Positions 38,063 to 47,054 of a DNA stretch of 64,000 nucleotides are shown here, piece by piece (position 1 is the stretch's first letter; every line of letters begins with the position of its first letter). The notes beneath the pieces were generated by a model. That model saw only the letters and a list, made by a program, of their open reading frames with translations. It did no database searches and was not told the DNA's origin. Origin of the DNA: DASUAS01 sp963809795 (GTDB lineage Bacteria; Actinomycetota; Acidimicrobiia; IMCC26256; DASPTH01); assembly GCA_963809795.1 (NCBI GenBank), contig CAWELN010000006.1:485377-549376 (forward strand), in the 5' to 3' direction. The translations under genes and the position numbers were made by a program.

Positions 38063-39250
38063 TCACGCGGCGATCGGTACGCCGAGCAGCGCGTTGGCGT
38101 TCGTGCTCATGACCTGGCGGATCGTGGTGTCGTCGAGCTGCGCGCCGCGCAGCGTGTCGAGATAGTCGAGCGGCTCGGCGAGGCCTTCGGGATGCGGGTA
38201 GTCGGAACCGAACAGCACGTGCTCGACGCCGCAGAGCTCGATGACGTCGGCAACGTCGTCTTCCCAGAACGGGTTCACGTACACGTTGCGCCGGAACACC
38301 TCCACCGGATGCTCGGTGAACTCCTGCGGCATCTTGCGGTACGTGGCGTCGAGCTGGTGCTGGAGGTGGCCGACCCAGTCGGCGCCGTTCTCGACGCTCA
38401 GGATGCGCAGGTCGGGAAAGCGTGACAGCGCACCCTGGCAGATCATCGCGGCGATGGCGTCCTCGACCTCACGGTGCTGCAGCAGCAACTGCTTCAACGG
38501 GCTCGGCTTGAACGCGCTGTCACCCGTACCCGGCTCCCACGTCTCGTAGTAGCTCGTGAGCGGAGGGAACGACGCGTGCATCGCCACCGGAACCTTCGCC
38601 TCCTGGATCCGAGCCCAGATCGGGTCGAACTCCGGCAGTGCGATCGAACGCGGCCCCCGCAGCCCGTTGGCCGGCGCCGGGCGGATGAGCACGATCTTCG
38701 CCCCGTTCGCCAGCGCCCACTCGAGCTCGATGATGGCCTCCTCGACGATCGGCAGGGTGATCACCGGAGTGGCGAAGATCCGGCCCTGGTAGTCGAAGGT
38801 CCACTGGTCGAGCAGCCACTGGTTGATCGCGTGCACCGCGGCATGGGTGAGGTCGGGGTCGTCGGCGACCGTGTACTCGATGAGGTTGGCGATCGTCGGG
38901 AACATGAGCGTGCGGTGGACACCGAGCTCGTCCATGAGCGCGACGCGTGCCGCGGGATCACGAAACGCGGGCACGCAGTCGATCGGCTGCCCGCTCATCT
39001 CCCGGAGGCTCAGACCCTCCGGGTTGTTGCCGGAGTAGAAGGCGATGTGCGCGCCCGGGCGCGCGACGCGTTCGAAGGTCGGGTTCGGGATGAACTCGGT
39101 GAGCTTGCCCTTCATCGCGAGGCGAGTGCGGCCGCGGACCTCGACGAACTGGATGTCGCGGGCGTAGCGGCGGGGAAGGTACTCGAGCCACGTCGGACTC
39201 TCGTAGAGGTGGTTGTCGGCGTCGAAGACGGGGAAGTCGGGCTTCGTCAT
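38063..39250 (-). CDS. COG2159 amidohydrolase family protein
   Basis: A 395-residue amidohydrolase-2 protein. N-terminal VFDADNHLYES (D-x-x-H; the usual D-x-H is spaced by Asn), CLPA-like region, ALHASFPP-like metal His in VAMHASFPPL, the second His in ENGADWVGHLQHQLD, and C-terminal Asp in LFGSDYPHPEG. The start at 39250 is preceded by 65 bp to operator A2. It is the last gene of the minus-strand group running from 43660 and has its own operator, so a separate promoter is likely. It is the longer subfamily with LFGSDYPHPEG. It may perform hydrolysis or decarboxylation of a ring-derived intermediate. Confidence 0.85.
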   Translation of the reverse strand: MTKPDFPVFDADNHLYESPTWLEYLPRRYARDIQFVEVRGRTRLAMKGKLTEFIPNPTFERVARPGAHIAFYSGNNPEGLSLREMSGQPIDCVPAFRDPAARVALMDELGVHRTLMFPTIANLIEYTVADDPDLTHAAVHAINQWLLDQWTFDYQGRIFATPVITLPIVEEAIIELEWALANGAKIVLIRPAPANGLRGPRSIALPEFDPIWARIQEAKVPVAMHASFPPLTSYYETWEPGTGDSAFKPSPLKQLLLQHREVEDAIAAMICQGALSRFPDLRILSVENGADWVGHLQHQLDATYRKMPQEFTEHPVEVFRRNVYVNPFWEDDVADVIELCGVEHVLFGSDYPHPEGLAEPLDYLDTLRGAQLDDTTIRQVMSTNANALLGVPIAA

Positions 39251-39314
39251 GATGACTCCAGATGCGGCGTTGTCCCGAGCCGCGCGCGTGGGCAGTTCGA
39301 ACGATGTAACTAGA

Positions 39315-39336
39315 AACTTGACGTAAATGTCAAGTT
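39315..39336. promoter_or_regulatory. Motif A operator, copy 2
   Basis: AACTTGAC, six bases, GTCAAGTT: perfect 8+8 arms, 22 bp, 65 bp upstream of the amidohydrolase start (39250). It overlaps the stop codon of the upstream CoA-transferase gene, so the operator is shared with coding sequence. Confidence 0.85.
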
Positions 39337-40487
39337 CCTGCTGCCCACAGCTCGCGCAGCGCGGCAGCGCGGTCGCGGTCGTCGAGGCCACGGAGGTCGA
39401 CGGCGCCGTGCTCGTTCACGACGACGTCGACGTCGGCGCGCGGTGTCGTGGTGGGCGCCGACAGCGCGTCGACCAGCGTTGGGATCGAGCGGTGGGTGCT
39501 GGGCAGGGCGATGATGCTGACGCCGTGGCGCGATCGCGACGCGGCCAGCGCGAAGTCGGCGTGGCCGCCGATCCCGCCGACCGGTTGGTCACCGACGCGT
39601 TCGACGTTCACTTGCCCGACCGCGTCGATCTCGAGCGCGGTGTTGATGGCGACGAACGCGTCGTGACCGGCCAGGCGACTCACGTCGTGGGTGACTTCGA
39701 CGCGCTCGACCACGCCGCGCTCGTGGCTCCAGTCGTAGAGCGCGTCGGTTCCGGCGAGGTAGGCGCCCCGCGGCGTGCCGAGGAGCAGCTCGCGGGCGTC
39801 GAGGTCGAGGACGGCGTCGCCCACCAATCCTGAGTCGATCAGCACCGGCACGTCGATCGCGCGGAGGACGGCGTCGGCGATGGTGCCCGGTCCGTACTGG
39901 AGTGCAGCGCCCTCCGGGACGAGTCGGGCGACGTGGCGGGCGATCGCGAGCGCGTCGACGCCTGCAGGCGCGCCCGTGAATTGATGTGGTGGACGCTCGA
40001 CCTCGTCGACGACGACGATCTGCTCGGCCGGCACCGGCACGCCGTCGGTCGCGTCGGGTAGTCCGTGGTTCACCTGCGCGAGCACGGTCGCGCCGGTCTC
40101 CACCGCGGCGCGCATCCAGCCCACCTCGCTGCCGAAGACGAGGCCGTGCGCACCGGGCCGGAGCGCGGCGACGACGACGTCGGGGCGCCACGTGGCGGCG
40201 AGGATCGCGGGCACGCTGCCCAGCCGGACCGGCAACGAGTGCACCCTTCCCTCGCGCAGGGGGTTGCGGAGCGCGTACCCGCCCATCACCGTGCGGACGT
40301 CGGGGAACGCGGTGGCGTCCGAGACGTCGATCGACGAAGTGAGCGTCCACCCGAGGAGCACACGCACACCGTCGACCGCGCGCGCCGCGCACGAGAGCTC
40401 GGCGGCGAGCCCCGTCGGCGCGCCGCACCCGTCGGCGATCGCGACGCGGCACCCGTGGGTGAGGTGTCGCGCGATGGGATCGGGCAC
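39330..40487 (-). CDS. Family I CoA-transferase (acetyl-CoA hydrolase/transferase)
   Basis: A 385-residue member of the acetyl-CoA hydrolase/4-hydroxybutyrate CoA-transferase family. The C-terminal half shows INTALEIDAVGQVNVERVGDQPVGGIGGHADFALAASRS, which holds the active-site Glu in ALEID (the Glu that forms the glutamyl-CoA thioester), and PRADVDVVVNEHGAVDLRG, the standard end motif. The N-terminal half has the oxyanion-rich GSVPAILAATWRPDVVVAALRPG. It transfers CoA between acyl groups. Downstream of the amidohydrolase at 40503 (15-nt gap). It gives an ATP-free alternative to the AMP ligase at 48181 for activating the imported acid. Confidence 0.85.
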   Translation of the reverse strand: MPDPIARHLTHGCRVAIADGCGAPTGLAAELSCAARAVDGVRVLLGWTLTSSIDVSDATAFPDVRTVMGGYALRNPLREGRVHSLPVRLGSVPAILAATWRPDVVVAALRPGAHGLVFGSEVGWMRAAVETGATVLAQVNHGLPDATDGVPVPAEQIVVVDEVERPPHQFTGAPAGVDALAIARHVARLVPEGAALQYGPGTIADAVLRAIDVPVLIDSGLVGDAVLDLDARELLLGTPRGAYLAGTDALYDWSHERGVVERVEVTHDVSRLAGHDAFVAINTALEIDAVGQVNVERVGDQPVGGIGGHADFALAASRSRHGVSIIALPSTHRSIPTLVDALSAPTTTPRADVDVVVNEHGAVDLRGLDDRDRAAALRELWAAGT

Positions 40488-40502
40488 GAATGCGATCCGG
40501 GC

Positions 40503-41804
40503 TCAGCCGGCGTCGGCGGGCGCGCCCTTCGCGGCAACGGCCGCGAGCCGCGCCGAGAGCGTGCCGCCGTCGGCTTCCGCCTTGCGCCGACCCATGCTCT
40601 TGATCTCGACGTCGACGTCGTCGGCCTCGGCGCGCAGTGCGCGCACCGTGCACTGCTCGCGCGGACGGTGCGCGAACGGATCGAACGAGAACGCGCGCAT
40701 CGCGTGCGCGTGGCTGATGCCATCGATGGCCGGCTGGGGGAGTGCACGCAGACTCGCCCAGAGCTGTTCGGGCGCATTGGGCCAGGTCGAGTCCGAGTGC
40801 GGGTAGTCCATCTCCCACATGATCCGGTCGGCACCGACGCGGTCGCGCTGCTCGAGGCCAGCGGCGTCGTCGATGAAGCAGGTCCAGAAGTGCTCGTGGA
40901 AGAGCTCGCTCGGCAGCTTCCCGCCGAGGTCGGTGCCGGTCCACGCGTGGTGGTGACGGGTCACGTAGTCGGCTCGTTCGAGCGCGTACGGGATCCAGCC
41001 GATGCCGCCCTCCGACATCGCGATCTGCAAGCCGGGGAAGCGCCGGAAGACGCCCGAGAAGAGGATGTCGGTGATCGCGGTGAAGCTGTTGACCGGCGTG
41101 AGCGAGATCATCACCTCGGGCGGCGCGTCGGGTGCGGTCACGACCATCGACGACGAGGAGCCGATGTGCAGGCACACCGTCACCGCGCCGTCGACGCACG
41201 CGGCGAAGAACGGGTCCCAGTGCTCGGTGTGGTAGCTGGGGAGGCCGAGCTTCGCCGGGTTCTCGGAGAACGTCACCGCGTGGCAGCCCTTCGCGCTGAC
41301 CCGCCGGATCTCGTCGGCCATCGCCTGCGGATCCCACAGTGGCGGGATCGATAGCGGGATCAACCGATCCGGGTAGGCGCCGGCCCACTCGTCGATGTGC
41401 CAGTCGTTGTACGCGCGCACGGCAGCGAGGGCGACGTCCTTGTCGGCGATGCGTCCGAAGAACTGGCCGCAGAAGTGCGGGAAGGTCGGGAAGTTGAGCC
41501 CCGCGAGCACACCGGCGGCGCTCATGTCGCGCACGCGTTCGTGCACGTCGAAGCACCCGGGTCGCATCTGCGTGTACTCGGTGGGGTCGAGGTTGTACTC
41601 GTCGGGCGGGCACCCCGCCACTGCGTTGAGTCCGACGTTCGGCGCGCGCTCGCCTTCGAACTCCCAGATGTCGCCGCCGTCGTCACCGACGACGATGCGC
41701 GGGGCCCGGCCCGCGTACTTTGCCGGCCAGTGCTCGGCGAACATCCCGGGTGGTTCGACGATGTGGTCGTCGACGCTGATGAGGACGAGGTCGTGTGCGT
41801 CCAT
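40503..41804 (-). CDS. COG2159 amidohydrolase family protein
   Basis: A 433-residue amidohydrolase with N-terminal ISVDDHIVEPPG, MRPGCFDVHERV, FPTFPHFCGQFF, metal His in VCLHIGSSSS and the terminal Asp in MWEMDYPHSDSTWP. It is a close paralog of the protein at 6254, down to the FPTFP and HIGSSS blocks. The last ~60 residues (TVRALRAEADDVDVEIKS...) are a low-homology Ala/Lys-rich tail. The start at 41804 is chosen for the GGAGCAAGGA run before it. It lies between the P450 and CoA-transferase genes on the same strand (16- and 15-nt gaps). Confidence 0.85.
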   Translation of the reverse strand: MDAHDLVLISVDDHIVEPPGMFAEHWPAKYAGRAPRIVVGDDGGDIWEFEGERAPNVGLNAVAGCPPDEYNLDPTEYTQMRPGCFDVHERVRDMSAAGVLAGLNFPTFPHFCGQFFGRIADKDVALAAVRAYNDWHIDEWAGAYPDRLIPLSIPPLWDPQAMADEIRRVSAKGCHAVTFSENPAKLGLPSYHTEHWDPFFAACVDGAVTVCLHIGSSSSMVVTAPDAPPEVMISLTPVNSFTAITDILFSGVFRRFPGLQIAMSEGGIGWIPYALERADYVTRHHHAWTGTDLGGKLPSELFHEHFWTCFIDDAAGLEQRDRVGADRIMWEMDYPHSDSTWPNAPEQLWASLRALPQPAIDGISHAHAMRAFSFDPFAHRPREQCTVRALRAEADDVDVEIKSMGRRKAEADGGTLSARLAAVAAKGAPADAG

Positions 41805-41820
41805 GGTCCTTGCTCCGGGT

Positions 41821-43038
41821 TCAGGCCGGGGTGCGGCGGGGGCCGGGCGTGAACGCGACCGGCAGCTCACGCACGGCGTACACGTCGCCGGCGTCTTCGA
41901 AGCGCACGATCGATCCGGCGATGCGGAAGTCGGGAAGCCGCGCGAGCACCTCCTCGAGCATGACGCGGAACATGATCCACGCGTGGTGCGAACCGAGGCA
42001 GCGGTGCGCGCCGAGCCCGAACGCCATATGCCGGTTCGACGTGCGCACGAAGTCGATCGTGTCGGGATCCTCGAACGTGGCGGGATCGAGGCCGGCGGCC
42101 GGGAACATCAGGATGGCCCGGTCACCCCGGCGCAGCTGCTCGCCGTGGAAGACGGCGTCACGGGTGACGGTCCGGTAGAGCCCGAACGACGGGCTGTCGT
42201 GGCGCAGGAACTCCTCCGTCGCCGCGCCGATGAGCGCCGGATCGTCGATGAGCTGCTGGCGCAGCTCGGGCCGGCGATCGAGCTCGACGATCACGTTGCC
42301 GGTCAGCCCTGCGGTCGTGTCCATGCCGCCCAGCAGCAGCAGGAAGCCGTAGCTCATCACCTGCTCGTCGGTGAGCGGCGCGCCGTCGACCTCGGCGCGC
42401 AGGATGTCGCTGAAGAGGTCGTCGCCCAGGTCGGCGCGGCGGGCGACGATCTCGGCGCCGATGTTGCTGAAGATGTTCGTGACCGCGTCGACCGCGCGCT
42501 CCGGGTGCTCGGTGCGGTCGTGCACCGTCGAGTGGATCCACTCGATCCACTCGGGCCACCGGTCGGCGTCCCAGCCGAGCATCTCGAGGATGAGCCGGGC
42601 GGGGAGTGGGGTGAAGAGCTCCTGGCTCAGGTCCGTGTGCCCGCGTTCGACGAACGCGTCGATGAGCTCGGTGGTGAGCTCGCGGATGCGCGGTTCGAGT
42701 GCCTTGGCGCCGCCCGGGGAGAACCAGGAGAGCACGACGCGGCGGTACTCGTGGACGACCGGACCGTCGATGTCGATCGGGATCAGCGGATCGTCCTGAG
42801 TGGAGCGCGGCACGCCCTTCGGCTCGGTCGCACTGTGCGCGGAGCTGAACAGCGCGGCGTCCTGCACCGCGTCGTAGAGCGCGTCGTAGCCGTAGATCGC
42901 CCAGAAGCCACCGTGCGCGTCGGACCAACCCAGCGGCCGCCCACTTGCGTGGAGCCCGGCGATGACCGCGGGGCACTGGTCGCGGAATTCGGACGAGTGG
43001 TGGTCGAAGTCGATCTCGTGACGATCGGTGGTCGTCAT
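41821..43038 (-). CDS. Cytochrome P450 (class I)
   Basis: A 405-residue soluble P450. I-helix LLLLGGMDTTAGL (the acid-Thr pair), ExxR in EEFLRHDS, heme loop MAFGLGAHRCLGSH (Cys ligand). Start ATG at 43038 overlaps the stop of the ferredoxin gene by 4 nt, so the ferredoxin is almost surely its redox partner. No ferredoxin reductase gene is adjacent. The N-terminal 30 residues lack a membrane anchor. Neighbouring thioesterase and acyl-CoA dehydrogenases point to hydroxylation of an aliphatic or steroid-like acid. Confidence 0.9.
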   Translation of the reverse strand: MTTTDRHEIDFDHHSSEFRDQCPAVIAGLHASGRPLGWSDAHGGFWAIYGYDALYDAVQDAALFSSAHSATEPKGVPRSTQDDPLIPIDIDGPVVHEYRRVVLSWFSPGGAKALEPRIRELTTELIDAFVERGHTDLSQELFTPLPARLILEMLGWDADRWPEWIEWIHSTVHDRTEHPERAVDAVTNIFSNIGAEIVARRADLGDDLFSDILRAEVDGAPLTDEQVMSYGFLLLLGGMDTTAGLTGNVIVELDRRPELRQQLIDDPALIGAATEEFLRHDSPSFGLYRTVTRDAVFHGEQLRRGDRAILMFPAAGLDPATFEDPDTIDFVRTSNRHMAFGLGAHRCLGSHHAWIMFRVMLEEVLARLPDFRIAGSIVRFEDAGDVYAVRELPVAFTPGPRRTPA

Positions 43039-43241
43039 GACGGGTCCACCTCCACGGTGATGGCGCGCTCGGGGCACTCACGCTCGGCGGCCAGCAGCAG
43101 CTCGATGGGCACCTGGTCGGCGCCGGGGCGCACCTGAGACCGATCTTCGAGGTCCAGGAACTCGAACGCATCGGGTGCCCGTCCGAGGCACAGCGCGTGG
43201 CCCCGGCAGCGGGTGGGATCGATGGTCACCTTGACCGTCAC
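43035..43241 (-). CDS. Small ferredoxin with C-x2-H-x2-C cluster site
   Basis: A 68-residue ferredoxin. Cluster ligands are Cys12, Cys18 and Cys56 (RCRGHALC ... ECPER), with His15 at the position where a fourth Cys is found in [4Fe-4S] proteins. This three-Cys-plus-His pattern is usual for P450-partner ferredoxins of Actinobacteria that carry a [3Fe-4S] or mixed-ligand cluster. It overlaps both the thioesterase stop upstream and the P450 start downstream by 4 nt, so the three are translated as one unit. It transfers electrons to the P450 in the cytoplasm. Confidence 0.9.
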   Translation of the reverse strand: MTVKVTIDPTRCRGHALCLGRAPDAFEFLDLEDRSQVRPGADQVPIELLLAAERECPERAITVEVDPS

Positions 43242-43660
43242 GGCTGCTCCTTCCGCGGGATGACCACGTAGGTGGCGTCGGCATCGGCGACGACCGTTCC
43301 GTCGTCGGCACGACTGATCTCGGCGTGCACGTGGAAGCGGCGGTCGGTCGAGCTGGTCGAGCGGGCGCGGCAGACGAGCTCCGTGCCCAGGGGAGTCGGG
43401 CGCCGGTACCGGATGGTCAGCTCGGTGGTCAGCCGCACCGCGTTGCCGCCTTGCTGCACGTACCCCATCACCTCGTCGGCCAGCGTCGCCAGCAGCCCGC
43501 CGTGCACCAGCCCGGGTGCGCCCTCGCTGCCGTCGTCGAAGCGCACCCGTCCCTCGGCACCATCGGCCGACGAGGTGACGCGGATGCCGAGCGCGGTCGG
43601 GCTGGTCGCGCTGCAGCCGAAGCAGGTGTCCACGTGTCGGAGGGACGGCACTCGCGCCAC
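43238..43660 (-). CDS. PaaI-type hot-dog thioesterase
   Basis: A 140-residue hot-dog protein. The motif GAPGLVHGGLLATLADEVMGY (HGG with the helix after it, then the acidic Asp/Glu) is the classical PaaI/ACOT13 active site. CFGCSATSPTALG near the N-terminus has a CxxC-like pair. The start is taken as GTG at 43660, which sits 9 nt from motif A copy 3; a second GTG at 43651 is possible. It heads the 43.7-38.1 kb minus-strand operon and is divergent from the acyl-CoA dehydrogenase at 43707. It may hydrolyse CoA esters when the pathway stalls. Confidence 0.8.
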   Translation of the reverse strand: MARVPSLRHVDTCFGCSATSPTALGIRVTSSADGAEGRVRFDDGSEGAPGLVHGGLLATLADEVMGYVQQGGNAVRLTTELTIRYRRPTPLGTELVCRARSTSSTDRRFHVHAEISRADDGTVVADADATYVVIPRKEQP

Positions 43661-43668
43661 GCTTCCCG

Positions 43669-43690
43669 AAGTTGACGATGCTGTCAAGTC
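43669..43690. promoter_or_regulatory. Motif A operator, copy 3 (divergent promoter)
   Basis: AAGTTGAC, six bases, GTCAAGTC: one mismatch in each arm against the perfect form. It lies between the divergent thioesterase start (43660) and the acyl-CoA dehydrogenase start (43707), so one site would control both directions. Confidence 0.75.
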
Positions 43691-43706
43691 AAGCCACACT
43701 GGCGTG

Positions 43707-44864
43707 ATGACCGAGGAAGTGCTCCTCGACCTGGAAGCGTTCCGGCGCGCGCTGGCCGACTGGCTCGACGATCGTGCCGCGCTCCTCGCGCGCCAGCGCG
43801 ACGTGTTCTCGCTCGAGCTCGCCGACATCGTCGCCGTGCAGCAGGAGCTGCAAGAGGCGCTGTTCGCCGACGGATGGGTGCGCCACGGCTGGCCGGAGGC
43901 GCTCGGCGGCCTGGGCGGGGACGCGCGCCATCGCGCGGTCGTGTACGACGAGCTCGGCCGGCGGCGAGTGCCGATCCCCGAGTCGTACCTCACCGTCGAG
44001 ACGCTGGTCCCGATGCTGAGCGTGTACGCGCCGCATCTGGCGCAGCGGCACCTGAGCGATCTGCTGCGCGGTGTGGAGCGCTGGTGCCAGGGGTTCTCGG
44101 AGCCCGACGCGGGGAGCGATCTGGCGTCGCTGCGCACGAAGGCGGTGCGCGACGGCGACGCGTGGATCGTCGACGGGCACAAGGTCTGGACGTCGCAGGC
44201 AACCGTCTCGCAGCGCTGCGTCGTCCTCCTCCGCACCGGTACGCCCGAATCCCGACACCGCGGGTTGTCGATGCTGCTCGTCGATCACGACACGCCCGGA
44301 GTGGAGGTCGCGGGCATCCGCACGATGTCGGAGCGCGACGAGCTGGGCGAGGTCCGGTTCGAGCACGCGCGGGTGGACGGTGATCGGCTCATCGGCGGCG
44401 AGAGCGACGGATGGGCGCTGGCGATGTACCTGCTCCAGTGGGAGCGGGGCATGTACCCGTGGCAGCGACAGGCGGCGCTGCTCGCGACGCTGGACAGGCT
44501 CATCGAGCACGCGCCGCGCGACCCCGGTGATGGCGGGCTCGAGCCGCGCGCGCTCGCCGACGCGTTCCTCGCGGTGCTGCCCATGCGGTGCTCGGCGCGG
44601 GAGACCATCCAGCAGCTGGCCGCGGGTGGGATGCCTGGCCCCGAGGTCTCGGTCGACAAGGTGCTCCTCGCGCGCGTGGAGCTCGCGGTGTTCGACCTCG
44701 CGCGCGACGTGCTCGACGGCGCCATGGAGCTCGGCGACGATCGCGAGGCACGCGAATGGCGGCACGACTACTTGTTCAGCCGATCGGCGCCGATCTACGG
44801 AGGGTCGTACGAGATCCAACGTCAGATCCTCGCCGAACGGGTGCTGGGATTGCCGCGTGGTTGA
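43707..44864 (+). CDS. Acyl-CoA dehydrogenase, subunit 1 of a likely heteromer
   Basis: A 385-residue acyl-CoA dehydrogenase. FAD/substrate-loop motif WCQGFSEPDAGSDLASLRT and KVWTSQ, then ERGMYPWQRQ, and C-terminal APIYGGSYEIQRQILAERVLGLPRG. It is a bona fide full-length chain. The next gene starts 8 nt before its stop and encodes a shorter, N-terminally divergent dehydrogenase chain, as in the alpha2beta2 heterotetrameric enzymes of mycobacterial steroid side-chain breakdown. Motif A copy 3 lies 17 bp upstream. It probably oxidises the substrate CoA ester to an enoyl-CoA. Confidence 0.9.
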   Translation: MTEEVLLDLEAFRRALADWLDDRAALLARQRDVFSLELADIVAVQQELQEALFADGWVRHGWPEALGGLGGDARHRAVVYDELGRRRVPIPESYLTVETLVPMLSVYAPHLAQRHLSDLLRGVERWCQGFSEPDAGSDLASLRTKAVRDGDAWIVDGHKVWTSQATVSQRCVVLLRTGTPESRHRGLSMLLVDHDTPGVEVAGIRTMSERDELGEVRFEHARVDGDRLIGGESDGWALAMYLLQWERGMYPWQRQAALLATLDRLIEHAPRDPGDGGLEPRALADAFLAVLPMRCSARETIQQLAAGGMPGPEVSVDKVLLARVELAVFDLARDVLDGAMELGDDREAREWRHDYLFSRSAPIYGGSYEIQRQILAERVLGLPRG

Positions 44865-45816
44865 GACCACCGCAATCGACCACGAGGCGCTCGAGCTCTT
44901 CGAGCGTTCGTTGCGCGGCCTGCTCCCGTCAGCCGGCGCCACGGTCGACGTCGCGCTGGAGCAGGTGGGATGGCGCGACTTCTTGGGCGAGGACGCGGCG
45001 GCGGTTGTCCCGCTCCTGTTCGCGATGCACGGGGAGCTCCTGCTCGCCAGCACCGCGCTCGACGACGTCGCGTTCGACGCGCTGCAGCTGGAGCGCACCG
45101 GAGACGCGACCGGCGCGTTCGCGCATCCCCGCCGCGGTGACGCCGCCGCGGCCGTTCGTGACGACGAGCTCGTCGTCGACGCGCTCGTGCTCGGGAGCCG
45201 CCGCGGAATGCCCCTGACCATGGTGCTCGGGAGCGACGCGGTGACCGTTCCCGCAATAGCGCTCGAACGCGCTCCGGTGCAGGGCATCGATCCGTCGTTC
45301 GGGCTGGTGCACGCCCACGGCGTCGTCGCACGCGCCGACGTCACGATGCACCGCGATGTGGCCGGCGCTGCCGTGGGGTGGGCGTGCCGGCGGGCGCTCG
45401 CCTACGAGGTGCTCGGCGCGGTCGACGCGATGCTCGCGACTGCGGTCGAGTACGCGCAGGTGCGCCACCAGTTCGGTCAACCCATCGGCGCGTTCCAGGC
45501 CGTCAAGCACCGCCTGGCCGACGTGTACGTCGCGCGCCGGGCTGCCCGCTCCGTCGTGGCCGAGAGCTGGCACGCCGACCCCGAGGTCATGACACTCGCC
45601 GCCAGCGCGTTGGCCGCGCGCGCGGGCGCGCTCGCGGCGGAGCACTGCCTCCAGGTGCTGGGCGCCATCGGGTTCACGCTCGAGCACGACCTGCATCGCT
45701 TCGTGCGCCGGATCCGAGTGCTCGACCGGCTCTACGGCACGGAACGAGAGACGCGCACTGCACTCGGCCGCGTGCTGCTGGCGCGAGGCAGTGTCCCGCG
45801 CCCGGGTACGGTCTGA
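44857..45816 (+). CDS. Acyl-CoA dehydrogenase-like protein, short subunit
   Basis: A 319-residue dehydrogenase-family protein with GTG start overlapping the previous gene's stop. The N-terminal and middle domains are weakly conserved, with no intact SEPDAGSD-like FAD loop. The C-terminal domain has RHQFGQPIGAFQAVKHRLADVYV and HCLQVLGAIGFTLEHDLHRFVRR, typical family sequence. This mix is usual for the second chain of heteromeric acyl-CoA dehydrogenases (ChsE-type). It likely forms a complex with the chain encoded at 43707 and completes its FAD site. Confidence 0.85.
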   Translation: MVETTAIDHEALELFERSLRGLLPSAGATVDVALEQVGWRDFLGEDAAAVVPLLFAMHGELLLASTALDDVAFDALQLERTGDATGAFAHPRRGDAAAAVRDDELVVDALVLGSRRGMPLTMVLGSDAVTVPAIALERAPVQGIDPSFGLVHAHGVVARADVTMHRDVAGAAVGWACRRALAYEVLGAVDAMLATAVEYAQVRHQFGQPIGAFQAVKHRLADVYVARRAARSVVAESWHADPEVMTLAASALAARAGALAAEHCLQVLGAIGFTLEHDLHRFVRRIRVLDRLYGTERETRTALGRVLLARGSVPRPGTV

Positions 45817-45827
45817 GCCCGGTGCTG

Positions 45828-47054
45828 ATGCGATTCGGGTTCTCTGCGTTCGACGACCGCGAGCGCGCGCTCCAGCACGAGGTGCGCACGTTTCTCGCCG
45901 AGACGTTGCCGCGTGGATCCTTCGAACCCGGGCTCGGGATGGCCGGACGCAAGGACCCCGCGTTCTCGAAGCTGCTCGCGGCGCGGGGATGGGTCGGGAT
46001 GTCGCTGCCGCGCGAGTACGGCGGCGGCGACCGGCCCGCGGTGGATCGGTTCATCGTCGCCGAGGAGTTGCTGCGGTGGGGCGCCCCGGTCGGTCACCAC
46101 TGGGTCGCCGATCGCCAGAGCGGACCGCTGCTCGCCAAGGTGGGGACCCCGGAGCAGAAGGATCGCTTCCTCCCCGCCATCTGCCGGGGCGAGCTGTCGT
46201 TCTGCATCGGGATGAGCGAACCCGACTCGGGCAGCGATCTGGCGTCGGTGGTGACGCGCGCCGTGCCCACCGAGGGCGGGTGGATCGTGAACGGCACCAA
46301 GGTGTGGACGACCGGCGCGCACGAGCACGACTGGATGATTGCCCTGGTGCGCACGAGCGAGGGTGCGGACCGACACGACGGGCTGAGCCAGGTCCTCGTC
46401 GACATGCGCGCGCCGGGCGTGGAGGTGCATCCGATCCCGTTCCTCGACGGGACGAGCGACTTCAACGAGGTCGTGCTCCGCGACGTGTTCGTGCCGCACA
46501 CCGATCTCGTCGGCCGCGAAGGGAACGGCTGGCGGCAGATCGGTCAGGAGCTGGCGTTCGAGCGGGGCGGACCCGATCGCTGGCTGTCGACGTACCTGGT
46601 CCTCGAACAGCACGTCCGGGAGCACGACGAGTGGTCGGCCGATCCCGCCTTCGTCGAGCTCGTCGGTGCCGCCGCCGCGCGCTTCTGGGGCGTGCGACAG
46701 CTTTCGCTGTCGGTCGCGCGCGAGATCGACCGCGGCAACGAACCGGCGGTGGAAGCCGCGCTGGTGAAGGAGATGGGGACCCGCTTCGAGCAGGACCTCC
46801 TCGAGGCGTTGCTCCGCTTCGTCGACGTCGAGCCCGTGGTCGGAGCGGCGTCGCTCGCGGAGCGCCTGCTCGCCACCGCCGTCCTCACCGCACCCGCGTT
46901 CACCATTCGAGGCGGCACGATCGAGATCCTGCGTTCCGTCGCAGCGAAGGGACTAGCGCGCGTGAGCGGAGTGGCCGCGAGCCGGGTATCCCGGCGAGCA
47001 ACGCAGCGGGGGCCGAGCGCCCCGGAGCGCAGCGACGAGAGCGGGACAGCGTGA
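45828..47054 (+). CDS. Acyl-CoA dehydrogenase with an extra C-terminal tail
   Basis: A 408-residue acyl-CoA dehydrogenase. FCIGMSEPDSGSDLASVVTRA and VWTTGAHEHDW form the FAD-substrate loop, SDFNEVVLRDVFVPH and FERGGPDRW follow, and the C-terminal FTIRGGTIEILRSVAAKGLAR closes the fold. The last ~27 residues (SGVAASRVSRRATQRG...) are encoded by a REP-like insert (46960-47048), which adds an unusual basic tail. ATG at 45828 is preferred; a GTG two codons earlier is possible. It follows the short chain by 11 nt and its stop overlaps the start of the next dehydrogenase. Confidence 0.85.
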   Translation: MRFGFSAFDDRERALQHEVRTFLAETLPRGSFEPGLGMAGRKDPAFSKLLAARGWVGMSLPREYGGGDRPAVDRFIVAEELLRWGAPVGHHWVADRQSGPLLAKVGTPEQKDRFLPAICRGELSFCIGMSEPDSGSDLASVVTRAVPTEGGWIVNGTKVWTTGAHEHDWMIALVRTSEGADRHDGLSQVLVDMRAPGVEVHPIPFLDGTSDFNEVVLRDVFVPHTDLVGREGNGWRQIGQELAFERGGPDRWLSTYLVLEQHVREHDEWSADPAFVELVGAAAARFWGVRQLSLSVAREIDRGNEPAVEAALVKEMGTRFEQDLLEALLRFVDVEPVVGAASLAERLLATAVLTAPAFTIRGGTIEILRSVAAKGLARVSGVAASRVSRRATQRGPSAPERSDESGTA

